Notes: a model not told the origin generated them from the sequence alone. Positions 34,336 to 47,267 are shown, counted from the first letter of the stretch. The stretch: DNA of 64,000 nt from Lunularia cruciata (GCA_948567375.1 OX419760.1:13516001-13580000); one strand, 5' to 3'. Program-made: numbers and translations.

Positions 34336-35829
34336 CTACTGGCTGGGACATGGGTTTCTACTCAACCCATCTGCATCACGGTTCACCACTCCAGGTCTAT
34401 GAACAACCGTGAAATCATACTCCTGTAAAATCAGAGCCCATCGTGCAAGCTTCCCTGAAAGCTTGTCGGACTCCATCAACCACTTCAGCGGCTGATGATC
34501 AGTGATGAGAGTGAAGGGGTTACCAAATAGGTAACATCGGAAATGTGCTACTGCCCAAACTGCTGCCAAGCACTCTCCCTCATATGAACTATACTTTGCC
34601 TCTGCTGAATTGTTGGAGCGACTAGCATAGGCCACCACAAACTCCTTCTCCTCATCATCATGTTGGGTGAGCACCGCTCCAAGCCCCAACATACTCCAAT
34701 CAGTGTGAACCTGAAATGGTCGTCCCCTGATCGGTCTCCTCAAAATAGGAGCAGATGTCAACCTCTCCTTGAGCTCTACAAAAGCTCTCTCCTGCTCATC
34801 TCCCCAACACCACTCCTGTGTAAGCTTGGTCAGCTTCGTCAAGGCCTTGGCAATGGCACTAAATCCTCTAACAGAGCGGCGATAGAAGTTCGCCAACCCA
34901 AGGAATGCTCGCACTCTGCTCACATCCGTAGGCCGAGGAATACGTGCAATAGCCTCCACCTTGGTCTGCTGAACACCAAGTCCTTCGGGGTAGATAGTGT
35001 GACCCAAATACTCAACCTGGTCGTGGAAGAACCTACACTTCCCAGGATGTAGTTTGAGTCCATGAGATCTCAACCTCTCAAACACCTCCAACAATTGTCG
35101 CTCATGCTTCTCCACAGTAGTGCTATACACCAAAATGTCATCAATATAGCACCGAGCAAAATCCAGTCCAGCTAGGATCCTATCCATGACCCTCTGGAAC
35201 TCAGCGGGAGCGTTCTTTAACCCAAATGGTAAGAACCTCCACTGATATAACACATCCTTGCCGTGAGGATCAATAGCCCAAAATGCTGTCTTGGACTTAT
35301 CCTCCTCCCTGATCGGCAACTGATGATATCCCGCTCGAAGATCCAAAGTACTGAAGACCTTTGCATGCCCAATCGCATCAAAAATCTCCTCCGGTGTAGG
35401 CATGGCATACCGATCAGCCCTGGTCTGTCGGTTGATAGGACGGTAATCTCCACACATCCGCCTATCTGTATAGTTGCCATGCATATCCTTCTTGGCTGGC
35501 ATCACTGTCGCTGATGCATACTCTCCATGTGAAATCTCCACCAAACCAGCCTCAAAAAGGTCACTACTCCGGCTCTGAATCAATGTCCTCTCTATCTCAC
35601 TATATCGATAAGGACGTCGGAAAACAGGTGTGTCGCTAGTCAGCTCAATCCGTATACCAGGTCCCTTCAGAGCACCCAAATCCTTCATACTGAAGGCAAA
35701 ACAACTCGTGTGACTCCTCAAGAACCTCCAAACCCTCCGTCTTTCCTCTCCAGTAAGCTTGGGTCCAAGATCTGGCTCCCAAGTATCCTCTGTAACTGTA
35801 GTAGGAGTGGAAGACGTACTGACTTGCTG
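34336..35829 (-). pseudogene. pol: Reverse transcriptase - RNase H (copy 2)
   Basis: Open from the codon after the shared TAG (35830-35832) to a TAG at 34336-34338. Counting from an ATG-less start at 35721, the reverse transcriptase palm has STLDLRAGYHQLP, WRFLPFGLKNAPAEFQRVMD and the catalytic YIDD at residues 192-195. RNase H follows with FQVHTDWS, EGECLAAVWAVAHFRCYLFG and LITDHQPLKWL, ending DADGLSRN. Typical length and order for Ty3/gypsy. The closing TAG follows Ser-Gln and the frame stays the same in the integrase downstream, so it is more likely a mutation than a natural end. This is the least damaged part of copy 2. Confidence 0.93.
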
Positions 35830-37339
35830 CTACACTGGGCCCTTGGGAGCAATGGTGTCATGCTCCCGACCACTAGAGGTCCCAACCTCTGTGTGAAAAA
35901 CTCCCTCCACTCTGGCTGCAAGCTCCATACGTCCTCTGGCTGCATCCCATGTGGACCAAGGGTGTAATCCAAGTAGCCCACGCTCACCTGGATGGACTCC
36001 AAGTAGACCACTCTCCCTAGTAGCTACTGGATGTGTCCCAAGAATACCATGTCCACTCGGTCCATCGCCCCCAGCATGTGCCTGAATCGTCTCGATAGGC
36101 ACAGGGCTCACAAGTGTCCGAGTGGTGATGCCTATCAAGCGCATCCTACGCTGCTCTGCCAAACCAAGGCTCACAATCCAGGTCAAACAGTTCAGGTCCA
36201 TAGCCTGACCTAACACCTGACGCCTGGATGCCTCTGACACTGCTGGAACAGCGGTAATACCGGTGCGAAAACCCATCGCCCGCTCTCTCTCATCAGCATT
36301 GGGCTCCACCAACTGCTGTAACTATGAGTCCCAAACAAGTCCAGGTCCTCCCTCTCAAAAAGCATGAGAGCCTGGGAAACTCATGAGTGTGGGAAATGCA
36401 GCTCTAGGCTGTCCAACTAGGTTCACCACTGCCATAGGTGACCTATCAGCCACTACCACTGTCTGAGACTGACGCCCAACATCCAAGATATCATCAACAA
36501 GGATGTGGTCAAGTCGCTGAATCCCATCATAACTACGCTGTAGAACCTCTCTGGGTAAAAGGTTCGTCCACCAAAGATGAAGACGATGAGCCCGTGATCC
36601 CACTCTGGCTGCATCTAACAATACAGCAGGTCCCATCCATGAATGGACCTGATGTGTACTCGCCACCACTCTAGTGCGAGAATCACCCATCAATGGAACG
36701 TTCTCCAAAAGGTAAGCTGGAGAAACAGACTGATGAACCTGGAGATGTCGTAGTATCCGTAACATCTCCCAAAACACACCAGAACGAGGATCCTGAAGAC
36801 CCAAACCGCGGCCCACCTGTGTATGTCCCTGACATGGCCATCCAGAAATCACCAAGTGAATAGGCCTATGTCTCTCTAGGTCATGCGCCCCCAATAAGGA
36901 AATGTCTCCTGGTAAGGCCTTCTGGTAACCTCTGACTGCTGACATCGGTAATAACTCTGGATACCGATAGGCCAAGTGTGCCACATGATGTAGAGAGACT
37001 TGCCTAGCAGTCTCATCTCTCTACATACAAGTACTTCTGTACTCGGATACCCGCCTGTAACACCGCAGCTAGTCCGGTGCTAATCCCACCAAACAACTCC
37101 AATAGGCATATCCCCTCTACTGGGTACTGCCAAGCAATGAGTGTGGTATCCAGAGGTGTCAAAGCAATCGCCTCTGGAGGCTCATCCTCACACTCATCCC
37201 CTGATGGTATGAAGGCTCCACTCCAAGCCTGCTGCACCAACTGATCTGCATGCTGCTGCAATGCCTCCTCTGAACTCCACAATGGAACATCCAAGGTGGA
37301 TGGAACAATCCCACTCGTACTCCATAGCCGAGTGATCTC
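35830..37339 (-). pseudogene. C5-cytosine DNA methyltransferase domain (copy 2, broken)
   Basis: Same domain as in copy 1. Motif I LELFGGISTG lies in the piece 37013-37294; the catalytic GWPCQG, ENV and RAHRLHLWW are in 36355-36984; and ERERAMGF with motif X is in 35830-36312. All catalytic motifs are still readable. Breaks relative to copy 1: one base lost near 37339, two bases lost near 37020, CGA-to-TGA at 36355-36357 and CAG-to-TAG at 36322-36324. Where copy 1 has a single-base deletion (near 1317), copy 2 keeps the frame, so the parent element had this region continuous. The TAG at 35830-35832 is shared with copy 1. Confidence 0.92.
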
Positions 37340-40059
37340 TCTGGTACTGGAGTATCCTCTGCATGGGCGTTCCCCTCCAACAAGTCACCAGGCCAAGTAA
37401 CTGCACCGCTGAAAGCTAAAACTGATGCTGCCATGGTCCCGGACTGTAGTGAGCCAAGACTGCCACTACTGAAACGTACTGGTAGGCGACATACTCGTCC
37501 CTCACCAGACTGCCAACCAGGTCTATAAGAGGCTGTCTCCTCCCAATAGTCAATACTGAAACCCATAGGGTATAACACTGCTCCCCCAACTAGCACATCA
37601 TAGGACTCAGCTATCGTCGCAATAGCTTGAGCTCTCACCACCGAGCTATCAGTCGGATGACCAGGCTGAACCTGGACAACAAGCTCCCCACGTGTGATGT
37701 ACTGTGTCGAACCACCACCTAGAGATGTCTGGATCTGAAATGGACACCTCTCCACATCGGTCTTCCGTAACTCCAGACCAACAACTGCAGCCTTCCCCAA
37801 CATAAGGGGCTACGCACCAGAGTCTAACAAGACTCTCTGTGGTGTATAGACCTTCCCTGAAGGTCCCACCAAACGAAAGATCCCCCTCTGGTTATCCAAT
37901 AGGACAACACCAGGTGTAAACCGCGCTCTCTCAAAGGCCGGTCTAGCTGGCAACTCCTCCAGTCTAGCCACTGCTGCCTGCCATAAACCACTGGTCGCTG
38001 AACGGATCCCATGCTCCTCAACCAAGTCAGCTCCACTACCAACCACCTCTGCTCTAGTAGTAGGAACTGCACCATCCCTACTCTCACACAACGTGGCAAC
38101 CAACCGGAACACTGGGGCTGGGTCAACTCCCAATGTAAACATGTCACTGGCTGAAAATAAAGGATGCCGCATAATCAGCTGAGCCGCCCCCAACATCATG
38201 CTAGACTCAGTCTGTGTAGTAGCAGGTGGCTGACTAGCAGGTACTCCATCAGGTACTCCATCACCACCTACCACACCTGCACTGGGACGTCTAGGAACCA
38301 TGGATGTCGTCTGCAATGCCTCAGATAGCGTGAAAGACTGGGGAAGTCTGACCTGTCTCCCAACCTCTCCTCTCTGTGGGTCCAACTCCACTGATGCTCC
38401 TCTAGGCTCTGGAGCACGTACTGCACTCCTAGTCACTGCTGCAGATGCATCCACCTGTGCTGCTCCGCACATGAAGTCCAAAGCATCTCTATCACCAGCA
38501 TATGAGGTGGAAGCCTCAGCACCCGAATCTGATCTCCTTTGAGCAATAGCCATACTAGCCAATCTCTGCTCTAACTGCTCAATCCGAGTAGCCATAGCTG
38601 TGTCAGAAGTAAGGGCAGGTACCGCACCCCTACTAGGTGTAGATCCTCTACCACCACCTCTACCACCTCGTCCTCCATGAACTGGAGCTCCTCTACTACC
38701 TGTCATAGCAGCCCTACCACTCCGTAACTCCGGGTGTAGGTCAAAACACCGGTCACTAGTATGACCAAATCTATGGCAGTGCTCACATTGCCTCTGTGCT
38801 GGCTGTGATGCACCAGAGGTATCAGGTCCGCTGCCCTGAGTACACTCTCTCCTATGGTGAGGTCCACCACAAGTCCAACAAGCAACACCACCACTCACTG
38901 GCTACTGTTGACCCAAAAATGAGGGTAAGGGTCTAACTCCACTAGGCCCTCCACTCGCTCCATAGGATCTGGGCTGTCCACCCTATCCTCGAAAACCAAC
39001 TGGGCGTGGTGCACTCTGCTGCACTCTAGAAGAAGTCACAACCGTGGATGAGGTCTCTCTACCAAATCCAGCTGTCACCACTCTCTCCTCCACCATGTTG
39101 AGCTCAATACGCTCAGCCAAACCAAAGACTACTGCCAAAGTGGGCGAAGTAGCCTGCAACAACGTAGCATCACGAACTCTACGTCGCAACTCCCTGTCCA
39201 GTATCCCATACCAAAACTGGACTGCCTGGGCCTCAGTAACTCCCTGAGTGAAACTGATCAGCCGCCTCATGCGAGTGTATGCCTCGCGTAGGCTCTCTCC
39301 AGCCTTCCGCTGGAACTCCTACAAGCTCCTCAGCTTGTCAGTCCGCACTCCCTGGTAGTTCTGCCTCAAACATAGGAAGAACTCCACCATGGGGTTAAAC
39401 CCCGGTACCACACCACCTCCTGCAGCGGTACCTCCACTCGTAGTAGCACTATCTCCAGCTAGTGCACCTCCACTAGCTCCACCAACACTACTCGAGCTAG
39501 AACTCGTAGGTACAGCAGACCTACTCCTGGCCACCGAACCTGAAGTGATGGAGACATAGTGTGGAGACCAATATTGTCTCCATAACTCAATCTCCTCCAA
39601 ATGAGCTCTCCTGAACTCATGGTAGTCGTCCATCGGTGGACCCTCCAAGTGCTGAAACAACCCCTTCCATGCCATGAAAGGTGTGAACAAAGTCGGGTTC
39701 CGCATCTGCTGCAGATCACACCAACTATCAAACTCCTGGATGAAGTCATCCAACTCAATGGTACCCACTGTACCAGAGTAACACCTAGGGCCTTTGGAGG
39801 CCCCATAAATCTCATCCATGTCCCACAACAACGGTGCGGACACACCAAGTGCACTCTCAACTGAATCAGCTCCTGTGTCGAACTCCAACTCAGAGTCAAT
39901 CTCCTCCCTCACTGGGACCTGAGATACAGGCTGATATCGAGTACCACTCCGAGTAAACCCACTGCGTACTGCAGGGCTAACTCCTCTGGAATCTCCAAAG
40001 AACTCCGTCGTGACCACGTAACTGCAACAGCAAACCCGAACCACCAACTGCAACCGCAA
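37340..40059 (-). pseudogene. gag-pro: Gag - zinc knuckles - aspartic protease (copy 2, broken)
   Basis: Pieces 39319-40059, 38983-39270, 37810-38898 and part of 37159-37803 lie in one frame. Gag capsid, two CCHC knuckles (CWTCGGPHHRREC and CEHCHRFGHTSDRC) and the protease LLDSGA are present. Four in-frame TAG codons interrupt it, at 39319-39321, 38983-38985, 38902-38904 and 37810-37812; at each, copy 1 has CAG. As in copy 1, no ATG opens the frame near its beginning, and the first codons lie in a GTTG-rich low-complexity stretch that differs between the copies. Confidence 0.92.
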
Positions 40060-41317
40060 GTCGCAATTGCAAGTGCCCCACCAAGTGCCAACACCAACTA
40101 GACACCACCCACTAATGTAACTCTAACCGAGATAACTACACTAGGGGAAGGGCAACCTGTAACCTGCCATCATAACACGCACTCTCACGGTCTGCAGGTC
40201 ATCACTTCCTGCCTCACCGGAGAGAAACAAAGGTAGTCTGACTGGTCATCACTCTAGCCTCACCACCGAGAGCACACCAGAGCACCAACGCTCAAAAGTC
40301 AAGGCACCTCACACAAACGTGGTGCACAAACAGGAAGCAGAGAATGGAGGGGATCCAATCACAAGAAATCTAAACGAAAACCCTCCATCTCATAACACAA
40401 CACGGGATTGACTCTGCCACCATTTGGCATTTGACATAAAAGTAGTTCGTATCTAAGTCCTAAGCTACCAGGATCACCAAGAATGGGATCAAACTGCCTC
40501 TCCTAGCCAAAGCTACATGTGTATAGATAACAGTGGTACAGTCACTATGACAACAAGTGAGGGTGGACCAGTTGGCTAGGGCACCAGTCTAGGAACAAGA
40601 GATCTAGGGGTCAAACCCTGTTGCGCACAATCTAGCAAGAAAGGCAGATTTTGCCAACCAATGACCAAGATCTACACTAAACTAGCTAGCCTCACGCCAG
40701 CAAGCTGGCTTGCTGGCCCTTCTAGGCCTTCGTAGCCTCTCATAGCCCACAACCCTATGCCTCGAAGCCTCGAAACGCCGAAATTCAGCCAAATGAGGCC
40801 TTTCTTGTTGCCACTTCGAACCTCCTCCAAAATTGGCGAAACTCCTCCAAACTAGCGAAACTTCTCCAAATCTGGCCAAACAACGAAACTCCTCCAATTC
40901 TGGCCCAAAATCTGACGTAAACACTAAAGATGGATGTCCGCCAAATCCCCCGCTAACTTTCCACTCGAGCCAAATTGACAAAACTGGTTTTTCCAAATCA
41001 CAATTTCATGAGAAGAGCTTTCCAACTCCACCTTCAATTTCACTTTCTGAGCCCAACTCGCAACAAATTGGTCCTGCCTTCACCTCCGGAGCTCAAAATC
41101 ACAACATTGCTCGAAAATTGCTCCTTCTTTGCTCAAAATTTGGCCAGCGCTTCCGCACACCGTCCGCCTAACTGCCAAATTTGCATCAACTACACGAGCT
41201 TCTGCACACTAGGGAAACATAGAACCTGAATCGAGCTACCATGATCCACCGAGCTTGGAGATACCACCAACACTCAACGTTCCTGCACCCGATTTCCACC
41301 TGACTTCACTTCTCTGA
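40060..41317 (-). other. Untranslated 5' leader of retrotransposon copy 2
   Basis: Homologous to 5001-6248. It keeps the 22-base palindrome (40696-40717) and the CTCCTCCAAA-type tandem repeat (about 40810-40890), with one unit fewer than copy 1, and lacks an 11-base tandem copy of TCTGACGTAAA found in copy 1. Confidence 0.75.
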
Positions 41318-41787
41318 TGTAATCAGATTGCTTAACACTTTCAACTCAACTCAACTCAGATCAATACTTGATCTGTCACTCTATAAACTGCCAACAACTG
41401 GGCACTGATTACAGTCAAGCCACACCCACTCAAGCATAGAGAATCCAGGTGACGCTCGCCGGCCTCTGTCCACCATAGCCAGGAACTCGAAGGTTCAACA
41501 TCAGAGAAGTGAGCTCTCTGGAGCTCACTTCGAAACTATACCCCTGGACTCGAGCTAGCCCTGAAACCCTAACGGTCCCGCTGACGGCACACTCGACGGT
41601 GCAAACGGTGCAAAGTGACGGTGTGCCACACCGTGAAGTCAGTACCCTGAACACGAAATCTAACCATCAAAAAATAGTCCCTGAGAAACAGCTAGAATAA
41701 CTCTAACTACCATCACTGGAACTCCAGTGTCCGAGCATCTAGATGGAACTCCAACTAGATGCGGAACTACAAATAAATGGCGTGACA
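41318..41787 (-). repeat. 5' LTR of retrotransposon copy 2
   Basis: A 470-base LTR with TGTAATCAG and GGCGTGACA ends on the + strand. It is longer than in copy 1 mainly because of a small duplication of GAACTCCAACTAGATG near 41744-41760 and of AAAT near the end. TATA box and inverted repeat are as in copy 1. Confidence 0.92.
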
Positions 41788-42271
41788 AAAATGAGGACTC
41801 TTTTAAATATACATCGGAACAATCCAATATGAATATTATTACACATTGACCGCTTGAGTGACTCTCAATTTTGCTTGTGCCCTTTGCAAACGACTGGAAG
41901 ACTGTTTCCCCATATATCGACCAAAAGACCCCCGAGCATTTCAGGTGAACATTAAAAGTGTTACCGATTCCGGCTGTCTTTTCTGTCACTCCTCCAGCAG
42001 ATTCTTATTATGATTCTACAGAACAATAGGAAAGCTCGTTATAGCAGACATGTCGAAGATAGAACAGAGTAAACCCGAGCCAGGGGTCTGAGACTCTGAG
42101 GAAGACCTTTTGTAAACTTTTGGGGACAGGGGAAGTACAGTGCTTTACCAGTCCACTCTCGATACGGAATCTCCTCTTCATTCTCTAAGCTGCCTTGTTG
42201 AATTCCACATGCTCTAATTTCGAGAAGTGCTTTTGAAATTTTTATAACCAGTAGGAGGAACTGAGTGTATC
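41788..42271. other. Region between copy 2 LTR and HISN3
   Basis: The 484 bases must contain the HISN3 promoter and 5' untranslated region, unless these lie within the LTR. No motif stands out. The LTR promoter points away from HISN3. Confidence 0.45.
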
Positions 42272-44962
42272 ATGGCGGCTTCAGCTACGACGGGGAATTT
42301 CCGGGCTCTAAGCCGCTGTTCTGTCCCCGGAACAAGTTCTTACAGACTTCTGGGCGGGGGAGAAATGGCTTCTGCGAAATTGAGCAAGACGTGCATTGCT
42401 GATGGATTTTATGATTCGGAAAGAGCAGGTCTTTGTATTACTCGTGCATCATCTACGAGTGTGTCGCAGAAAGGCGCTGTCAAGTTCCGTCCATGCATCG
42501 ACATCCACAAGGTTTGGATCTCCTTGTTGCCGCTCATGCCCTAGTTCTACGATCGTTCACCAAGATTGGATCCTCTTCTTCTCATTTTGCGTGTCTCAGT
42601 TCATTCGTGCGACTTGCACCATACCGTCAGGTTTGTTGTGGAATGGTTACGACATGCACTGAAATTTAAGTTCATCACTATAAAAAAATCTGATTACATT
42701 TGTAGAGGGAGTTTTAAGACGCAAATTATTTGCTTTACAGGGAAAGGTAAAACAAATTGTTGGATCCACCTTACGTGATCTTCCCAACGAAGGGGAAACT
42801 TCAGATACAGGGGCGCCTCTGGTCACCAACTTTGTTTCAGAGATATCTTCAGGTGAATTTGCACGGATGTACAGGAATGATGGTTTAGAAGGTGGCCATG
42901 TAATAATGCTTGGTGCCGACCAAGCTAGTCAGGATGCAGCGCTGGAAGCATTGCACGCTTACCCTGGTACGTAAAATTTTAAGCGATAATTTCAGCATAG
43001 AGATTCGTCAATGACTTGTATCACGTCGTGTTTGTGCTCATATTTCCTTTCTCGGTGATCGCTTTGACAGGTGGTCTGCAGCTGGGTGGTGGTGTCAACC
43101 CCGACAATGCTATGAGATATTTGGATGCTGGCGCTAGCCACGTTATCGTTACTTCTGTAAGTTTTTTGCTTCCAACATTAACTTTTGCTTCTTGAGCTTT
43201 ACGAAACGGTTTTAGAATTCTAATGAACCAACTTCTTGGATAACAAACCTTATCTTTCGATGATGTCAAAAGGAAGATAATGTCAGGATAATGTTGTGAA
43301 CCTCAAACATATACCCCGACATTTCGTTGTCCTCCGGGTAAAGCGTGGTTGCGATAAGCATTACTTCACTAAATGTGGATAGAAAGATCCCCCGTTCTTC
43401 GAACTGCTTCTGCATCCCATTGCTCAAGTAAAGTGGTTCGATGGATCTCACTTAGTGATTCATTAGTCTTCACCTTTTATGTCGGGAACTGTTTCAGGAT
43501 TTCATCCTTAGAGCGTTGACTGGTCTGAACTGTGAAGAGAAGAGACTCGTGAAATTGATCTACCAGCTCTGGAGTATATCACATTTTTTGCAGTAATGAT
43601 ATCTGACTGAAGTGACTTTGTTATCCAGTATGTGTTCAGTGAGGGCAAGATGGACTCAGAAAGATTAAATCTCCTCGTCGATACGGTTGGTAAGAGCCGA
43701 TTAGTTCTGGATCTGAGCTGCAGAAAGAAGGTAGATGTTTATGCTGCTATTCATTGTTTTATTCTCAACTGTAAAAGTACAGCTAGCAGCCTGATTCGCC
43801 GATCCTATTAGTCCTGGTAATTGTCGTAAAGGTTAATGCTCTTCTTGTTGCCACCAGTAGCAGTAGACTTCTGTATATAGACATGAACCTCATAAAGAAT
43901 TGCCTCTGATTCTACTACATATTCTATCTATCCTGTATTATTCAGTACCTTCAGTCTGCATCTAAGTTCCAGAATTTTTGTTCGGCAGGACGGACAATAT
44001 ATGGTTGTAACAGACCGCTGGCAGCGGTTTAGTGATCTGGTGGTGAACGAGGAAACTCTTCAGAAGCTGGCAGCATCAGCAGATGAGTTTTTGGTTCATG
44101 GAGTTGACGTAGAGGGTAAAAGGTACGGCTGCAAACCTTAGCTGTTTTACCCGTACTGTAAGGTGATGATGACCCTCAATCTCGAAGCGTGGGAGTTCTA
44201 CTGAATTTAATTGGAAGGCTACCTGTAGATATCGTTCACCCCTTGGTTTCCTCCAAAACTTCTTGATCCTCTGAGGTTTCTCCTCCAGCACATTATTATC
44301 CTCACCTGCTGTCTTCTTCATGTTATGAGGTTTGATAAAGTTCTTTCTTGGGAACTCTTTTTGTTAGCTGTTCTGATCCTTATACCCCACCAGACCCCGA
44401 CTAGGGCATGTAAGTGTACCTGCGTGAAGGCTGAAAACCTGATTTCGAGTTTTGCGTCTGAATGTGCGCAGATTAGGAGTCGACGAGGAGCTAGTCAGAC
44501 TTCTTGGCATGTGGTCACCGGTAAGCTTACTACAACAATCATATGTGAACCCATTTTACTGGTGAAATCTGACCTAAAGTTGTTAAGGGATCAGTTGTAT
44601 GTGCTGCTTTGATTGTTCCTTTGAACTTTCATTATAGGTTGGGACCTGGTTGTTAAACTAGTCTCAAGGAATGTTATGATCTTAGATCGTGATGGAGATT
44701 GTCTTTCTTATAGATAGATGTTCGTGGGTGAGCAGAAGAACAGGATCATTTACTTATGCTTGTCACCGTAACTTTCGTTTCGTTACAGATACCGGTCACA
44801 TATGCCGGTGGTGCAAGTACACTGGCTGACCTTGAGCACATTAGAGAAGCAGGATATGGGGCTGTAGATGTTACTGTTGGGAGTGCCCTTGATATATTTG
44901 GTGGCGATCTTCCTTATCAAGAAGTTGTTGCTTGGCACAAAAGGCAGACTGTTGCAGCATAG
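42272..44962 (+). CDS. HISN3: Phosphoribosylformimino-AICAR-phosphate (ProFAR) isomerase, plastid, histidine biosynthesis
   Basis: Seven exons in consistent phase: 42272-42511, 42741-42966, 43071-43156, 43629-43730, 43989-44122, 44472-44520 and 44789-44962, giving 336 residues. The first 75 or so are Ser/Ala/Arg-rich and fit a chloroplast transit peptide. Then comes the HisA-type (beta/alpha)8 barrel: [17 protein letters not shown] (with the catalytic Asp), [54 protein letters not shown] and [14 protein letters not shown]. It carries out the fourth step of histidine synthesis, an Amadori rearrangement of ProFAR to PRFAR. Length and motifs suit the eukaryotic branch of the family. All splice sites are GT-AG and no damage is visible. 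Confidence 0.97.
43386..43418 (+). repeat. Dispersed intronic motif, copy in HISN3 intron 3
   Basis: GATCCCCCGTTCTTC followed by GAACTGCTTCTGCATCCC; compare 24347-24377 and 51988-52019. Confidence 0.55.
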
Positions 44963-46557
44963 AACTAGGATCAGTTTCGGTGCACTCATGTTCACTTTAA
45001 TGCGAAGTATATCTTACTTTCACATGTTCTGCGTCCAGACTTGTTGACTCTGTCAGTCATCTTGTCCAGATGCGAGTGAAGAGAGCATCGCCACTTAGTG
45101 GGTGAGCCTCAAGATTTTGTAGCGATAGATATGAACAAGATTTGTAGGGTTGCAAATCTCCGTGCGATGGCGTTTGGTTGGACATTCGGCGATCAAATAC
45201 TAAGAGAGCATGATTCGCTCGCACCACTTTTAGATTTGCATCACGTTCTAGAAGGTTACTGAGACAAAGATAAACTGGGTAGTTTCGACGTACCTGCCGA
45301 CTGATACAACGAGAGTATAGTGTTCGCAATAAAACAAGAAACTCATTAGTCTACAGCTTTGCCTATGTGAGCTAATTTCTAGATAGCATTCTTTCATAAA
45401 CAGAAGAGCAAATGCTTCTTCAAGTGAATCTTATCATTTATTTAAATTTATGTTCAATTAATGTCGTTACGCATCCACATACAAACTTAACGGCAGTTAC
45501 GGACATTTGCTACTCGGATACTTGTCGACCTTCAATGTACAGAACAACGATTTGTAGCTGCAAGTGTTCTCAGAAATTTACAAATCCTTGCACGCTTGGT
45601 AGAACATAATTCAGGGAGTCAAAAACCTATGCAACCTCAAGTGATGACCCGAAACGGAACAAAATTTACCTTCTGGTCGAATGTGATTGGAGTCTTGGCA
45701 ACCCTGATCGACGATTCTTCTATCTTATTGCAATATGTAAACAGTTTGAACACAACTACCTCCAACAGCGGAAGATCGTAGAAAACAGGAACAACTTCGG
45801 AAAGATCATTCAAGATCTAAAACATCGTTCCAACTTCTTGACTCTAATTGGCAACTGTATATTCACGGTTGCACCCAATCAAACCTTTCCATGAATTAAC
45901 CGATCAAGTTTACCAAGTTAACGAAAATGCAAGGCCCGCGTCTGCAGCTCCTTCAAAGATTTTGTCCATCTCGTGAATTTTAAAACGCTTGATTCACTAC
46001 TATGGAATCTGTGGAAATGATCAAATAAGAACGATGTATCCATAGAGCTCTAGGGTTCACACTAACCATAGAGACGAGTAAACCTCAGAGGATCTCATCG
46101 ACAACGAACGAACCCATCGGATGACAAATAGGCTCTTCTATCGGGTTGCTGTTGCCTGGAAAGCCCTGCGTACAAGACTAAGTGCTCCAGGAACGAGAGA
46201 AGAACTTTGTATAGTAGGATCGGGTTCACAGAACGGAGAGCGAGCTGTGAACCTCCTTATCCACTTCTGTATCTTCTTCGGGTTGATTGTATCCAGCCAC
46301 GTGGCGATGGCTATATTTCATACACTGCAAATCATTCTTAGAAACTTAATACGGCTGCCTAAGTCGGAATACTACAGGTTTCGGGTGCATAAGTGTGCGG
46401 ATTAGGGACTAACCAGGATTAGCGCCGCTAGGGGACTAGCTCTGTAGTTTGTGTCGCCATTTCTCTTCTATTTTTCGAGAGCGCGACGAAATTTCTCTCG
46501 AGGGTCGTAAATTTTGAGATCCTGATCGACAAATTTGTTGCTCACTGTGAGGAAATC
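44963..46557. other. Intergenic region HISN3 - RPL29
   Basis: 3' flank of HISN3 and 5' flank of RPL29. No other gene, RNA or repeat was recognised. Confidence 0.5.
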
Positions 46558-47267
46558 ATGGCAGCCACATCTCTAGTGAGGGACTTTAGCTCTCTGTCGC
46601 TTGCTCAAGGAACTTTCTCTCCGCAGGTATTCTCCGTTGCCATTTTGGGACCATGGCATATTTTGCGTTCAAATCGGTAATCTTGCACCGAACTTCGATT
46701 CCCTCATGACCTAAGGTGGTGTTGTGAGTTGCAGGTTAGCAGCAGAAGTAACGGTGTCAATGGAAGGACTCGGATTCAGATGCCCTCCGTAATGACCGGA
46801 ACCAAAAGTAGGTCTTTGGAGATTTCAGCTATGGCGAAGAGAGACGAGGAGCTAGTTGCCCTTAGAAAAATGAGCGACGAGGAAATTGGAACTACAGTGG
46901 TAGAGCTGAAGGGAGAGCTGTTTGTTCTGCGTTGCAAGCAGGCTACAAGGCAGGAGTACAAGAGCAGTGAATTCCGTCGCATCCGCAAGCAGGTATAGAG
47001 ATGTTCTCACCCCCTTGGTCGTTGTGTTTTACATCTACAATGGAAGAGGAACGTCTTCGCCTTACTGCTAGACCAGACTACCTTCTTACTGACAATGTGG
47101 TCAATTTGCTTCAGATTGCCAGAATGCTGACCATCAGGAGGGAGAGGGAATTGGAGAAGGGTATCAGAATGAGGGATTCGCGAAAGCTCGACAGGGACTG
47201 GAAGAAGAATGTTGTCATCAAGCCACCAGCTTCTTTGGCAACTCTTGTGAAGGCTGAATCAACCTAG
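46558..47267 (+). CDS. RPL29: Plastid ribosomal protein bL29c
   Basis: Three exons: 46558-46626, 46735-46992 and 47115-47267 (159 residues, phase 0 junctions). The first 60 or so residues (MAATSLVRDFSSLSLAQG ...) are a chloroplast transit peptide. The mature part begins near AMAKRDEELVALRKMSDEEI, followed by the L29 helical hairpin ELKGELFVLRCKQATRQEYKSSEFRRIRKQIARM. A basic C-terminal tail (KLDRDWKKNVVIKPP) makes it longer than bacterial L29, as in plants. L29 sits on the large subunit near the polypeptide exit tunnel. Gene intact. Confidence 0.95.

Larger units (their letters stand above)
31887..41787 (-). mobile_element. Ty3/gypsy LTR retrotransposon with DNA methyltransferase, copy 2 (full length, decayed)
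   Basis: Order on the element strand: 5' LTR (41318-41787), leader (about 40060-41317), gag-protease (37340-40059), methyltransferase (35830-37339), reverse transcriptase-RNase H (34336-35829), integrase-PHD (32718-34335), polypurine tract (32551-32560), then a composite 3' end in which the LTR-like block 31992-32443 is flanked by two 105-base repeats. The gag-to-integrase coding part keeps a single frame apart from small indels. At least seven premature stops and three frameshifts make it non-functional. Outer flanks are AAAAA on the left and AAAAT on the right, so at best a partial target-site duplication. Confidence 0.93.

Noticed and set aside
1..41787. The two retrotransposon copies as arms of one segmental duplication
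   Set aside because: Sequence beyond the 5' LTRs (after 6699 and after 41787) is unrelated, so they are separate insertions.
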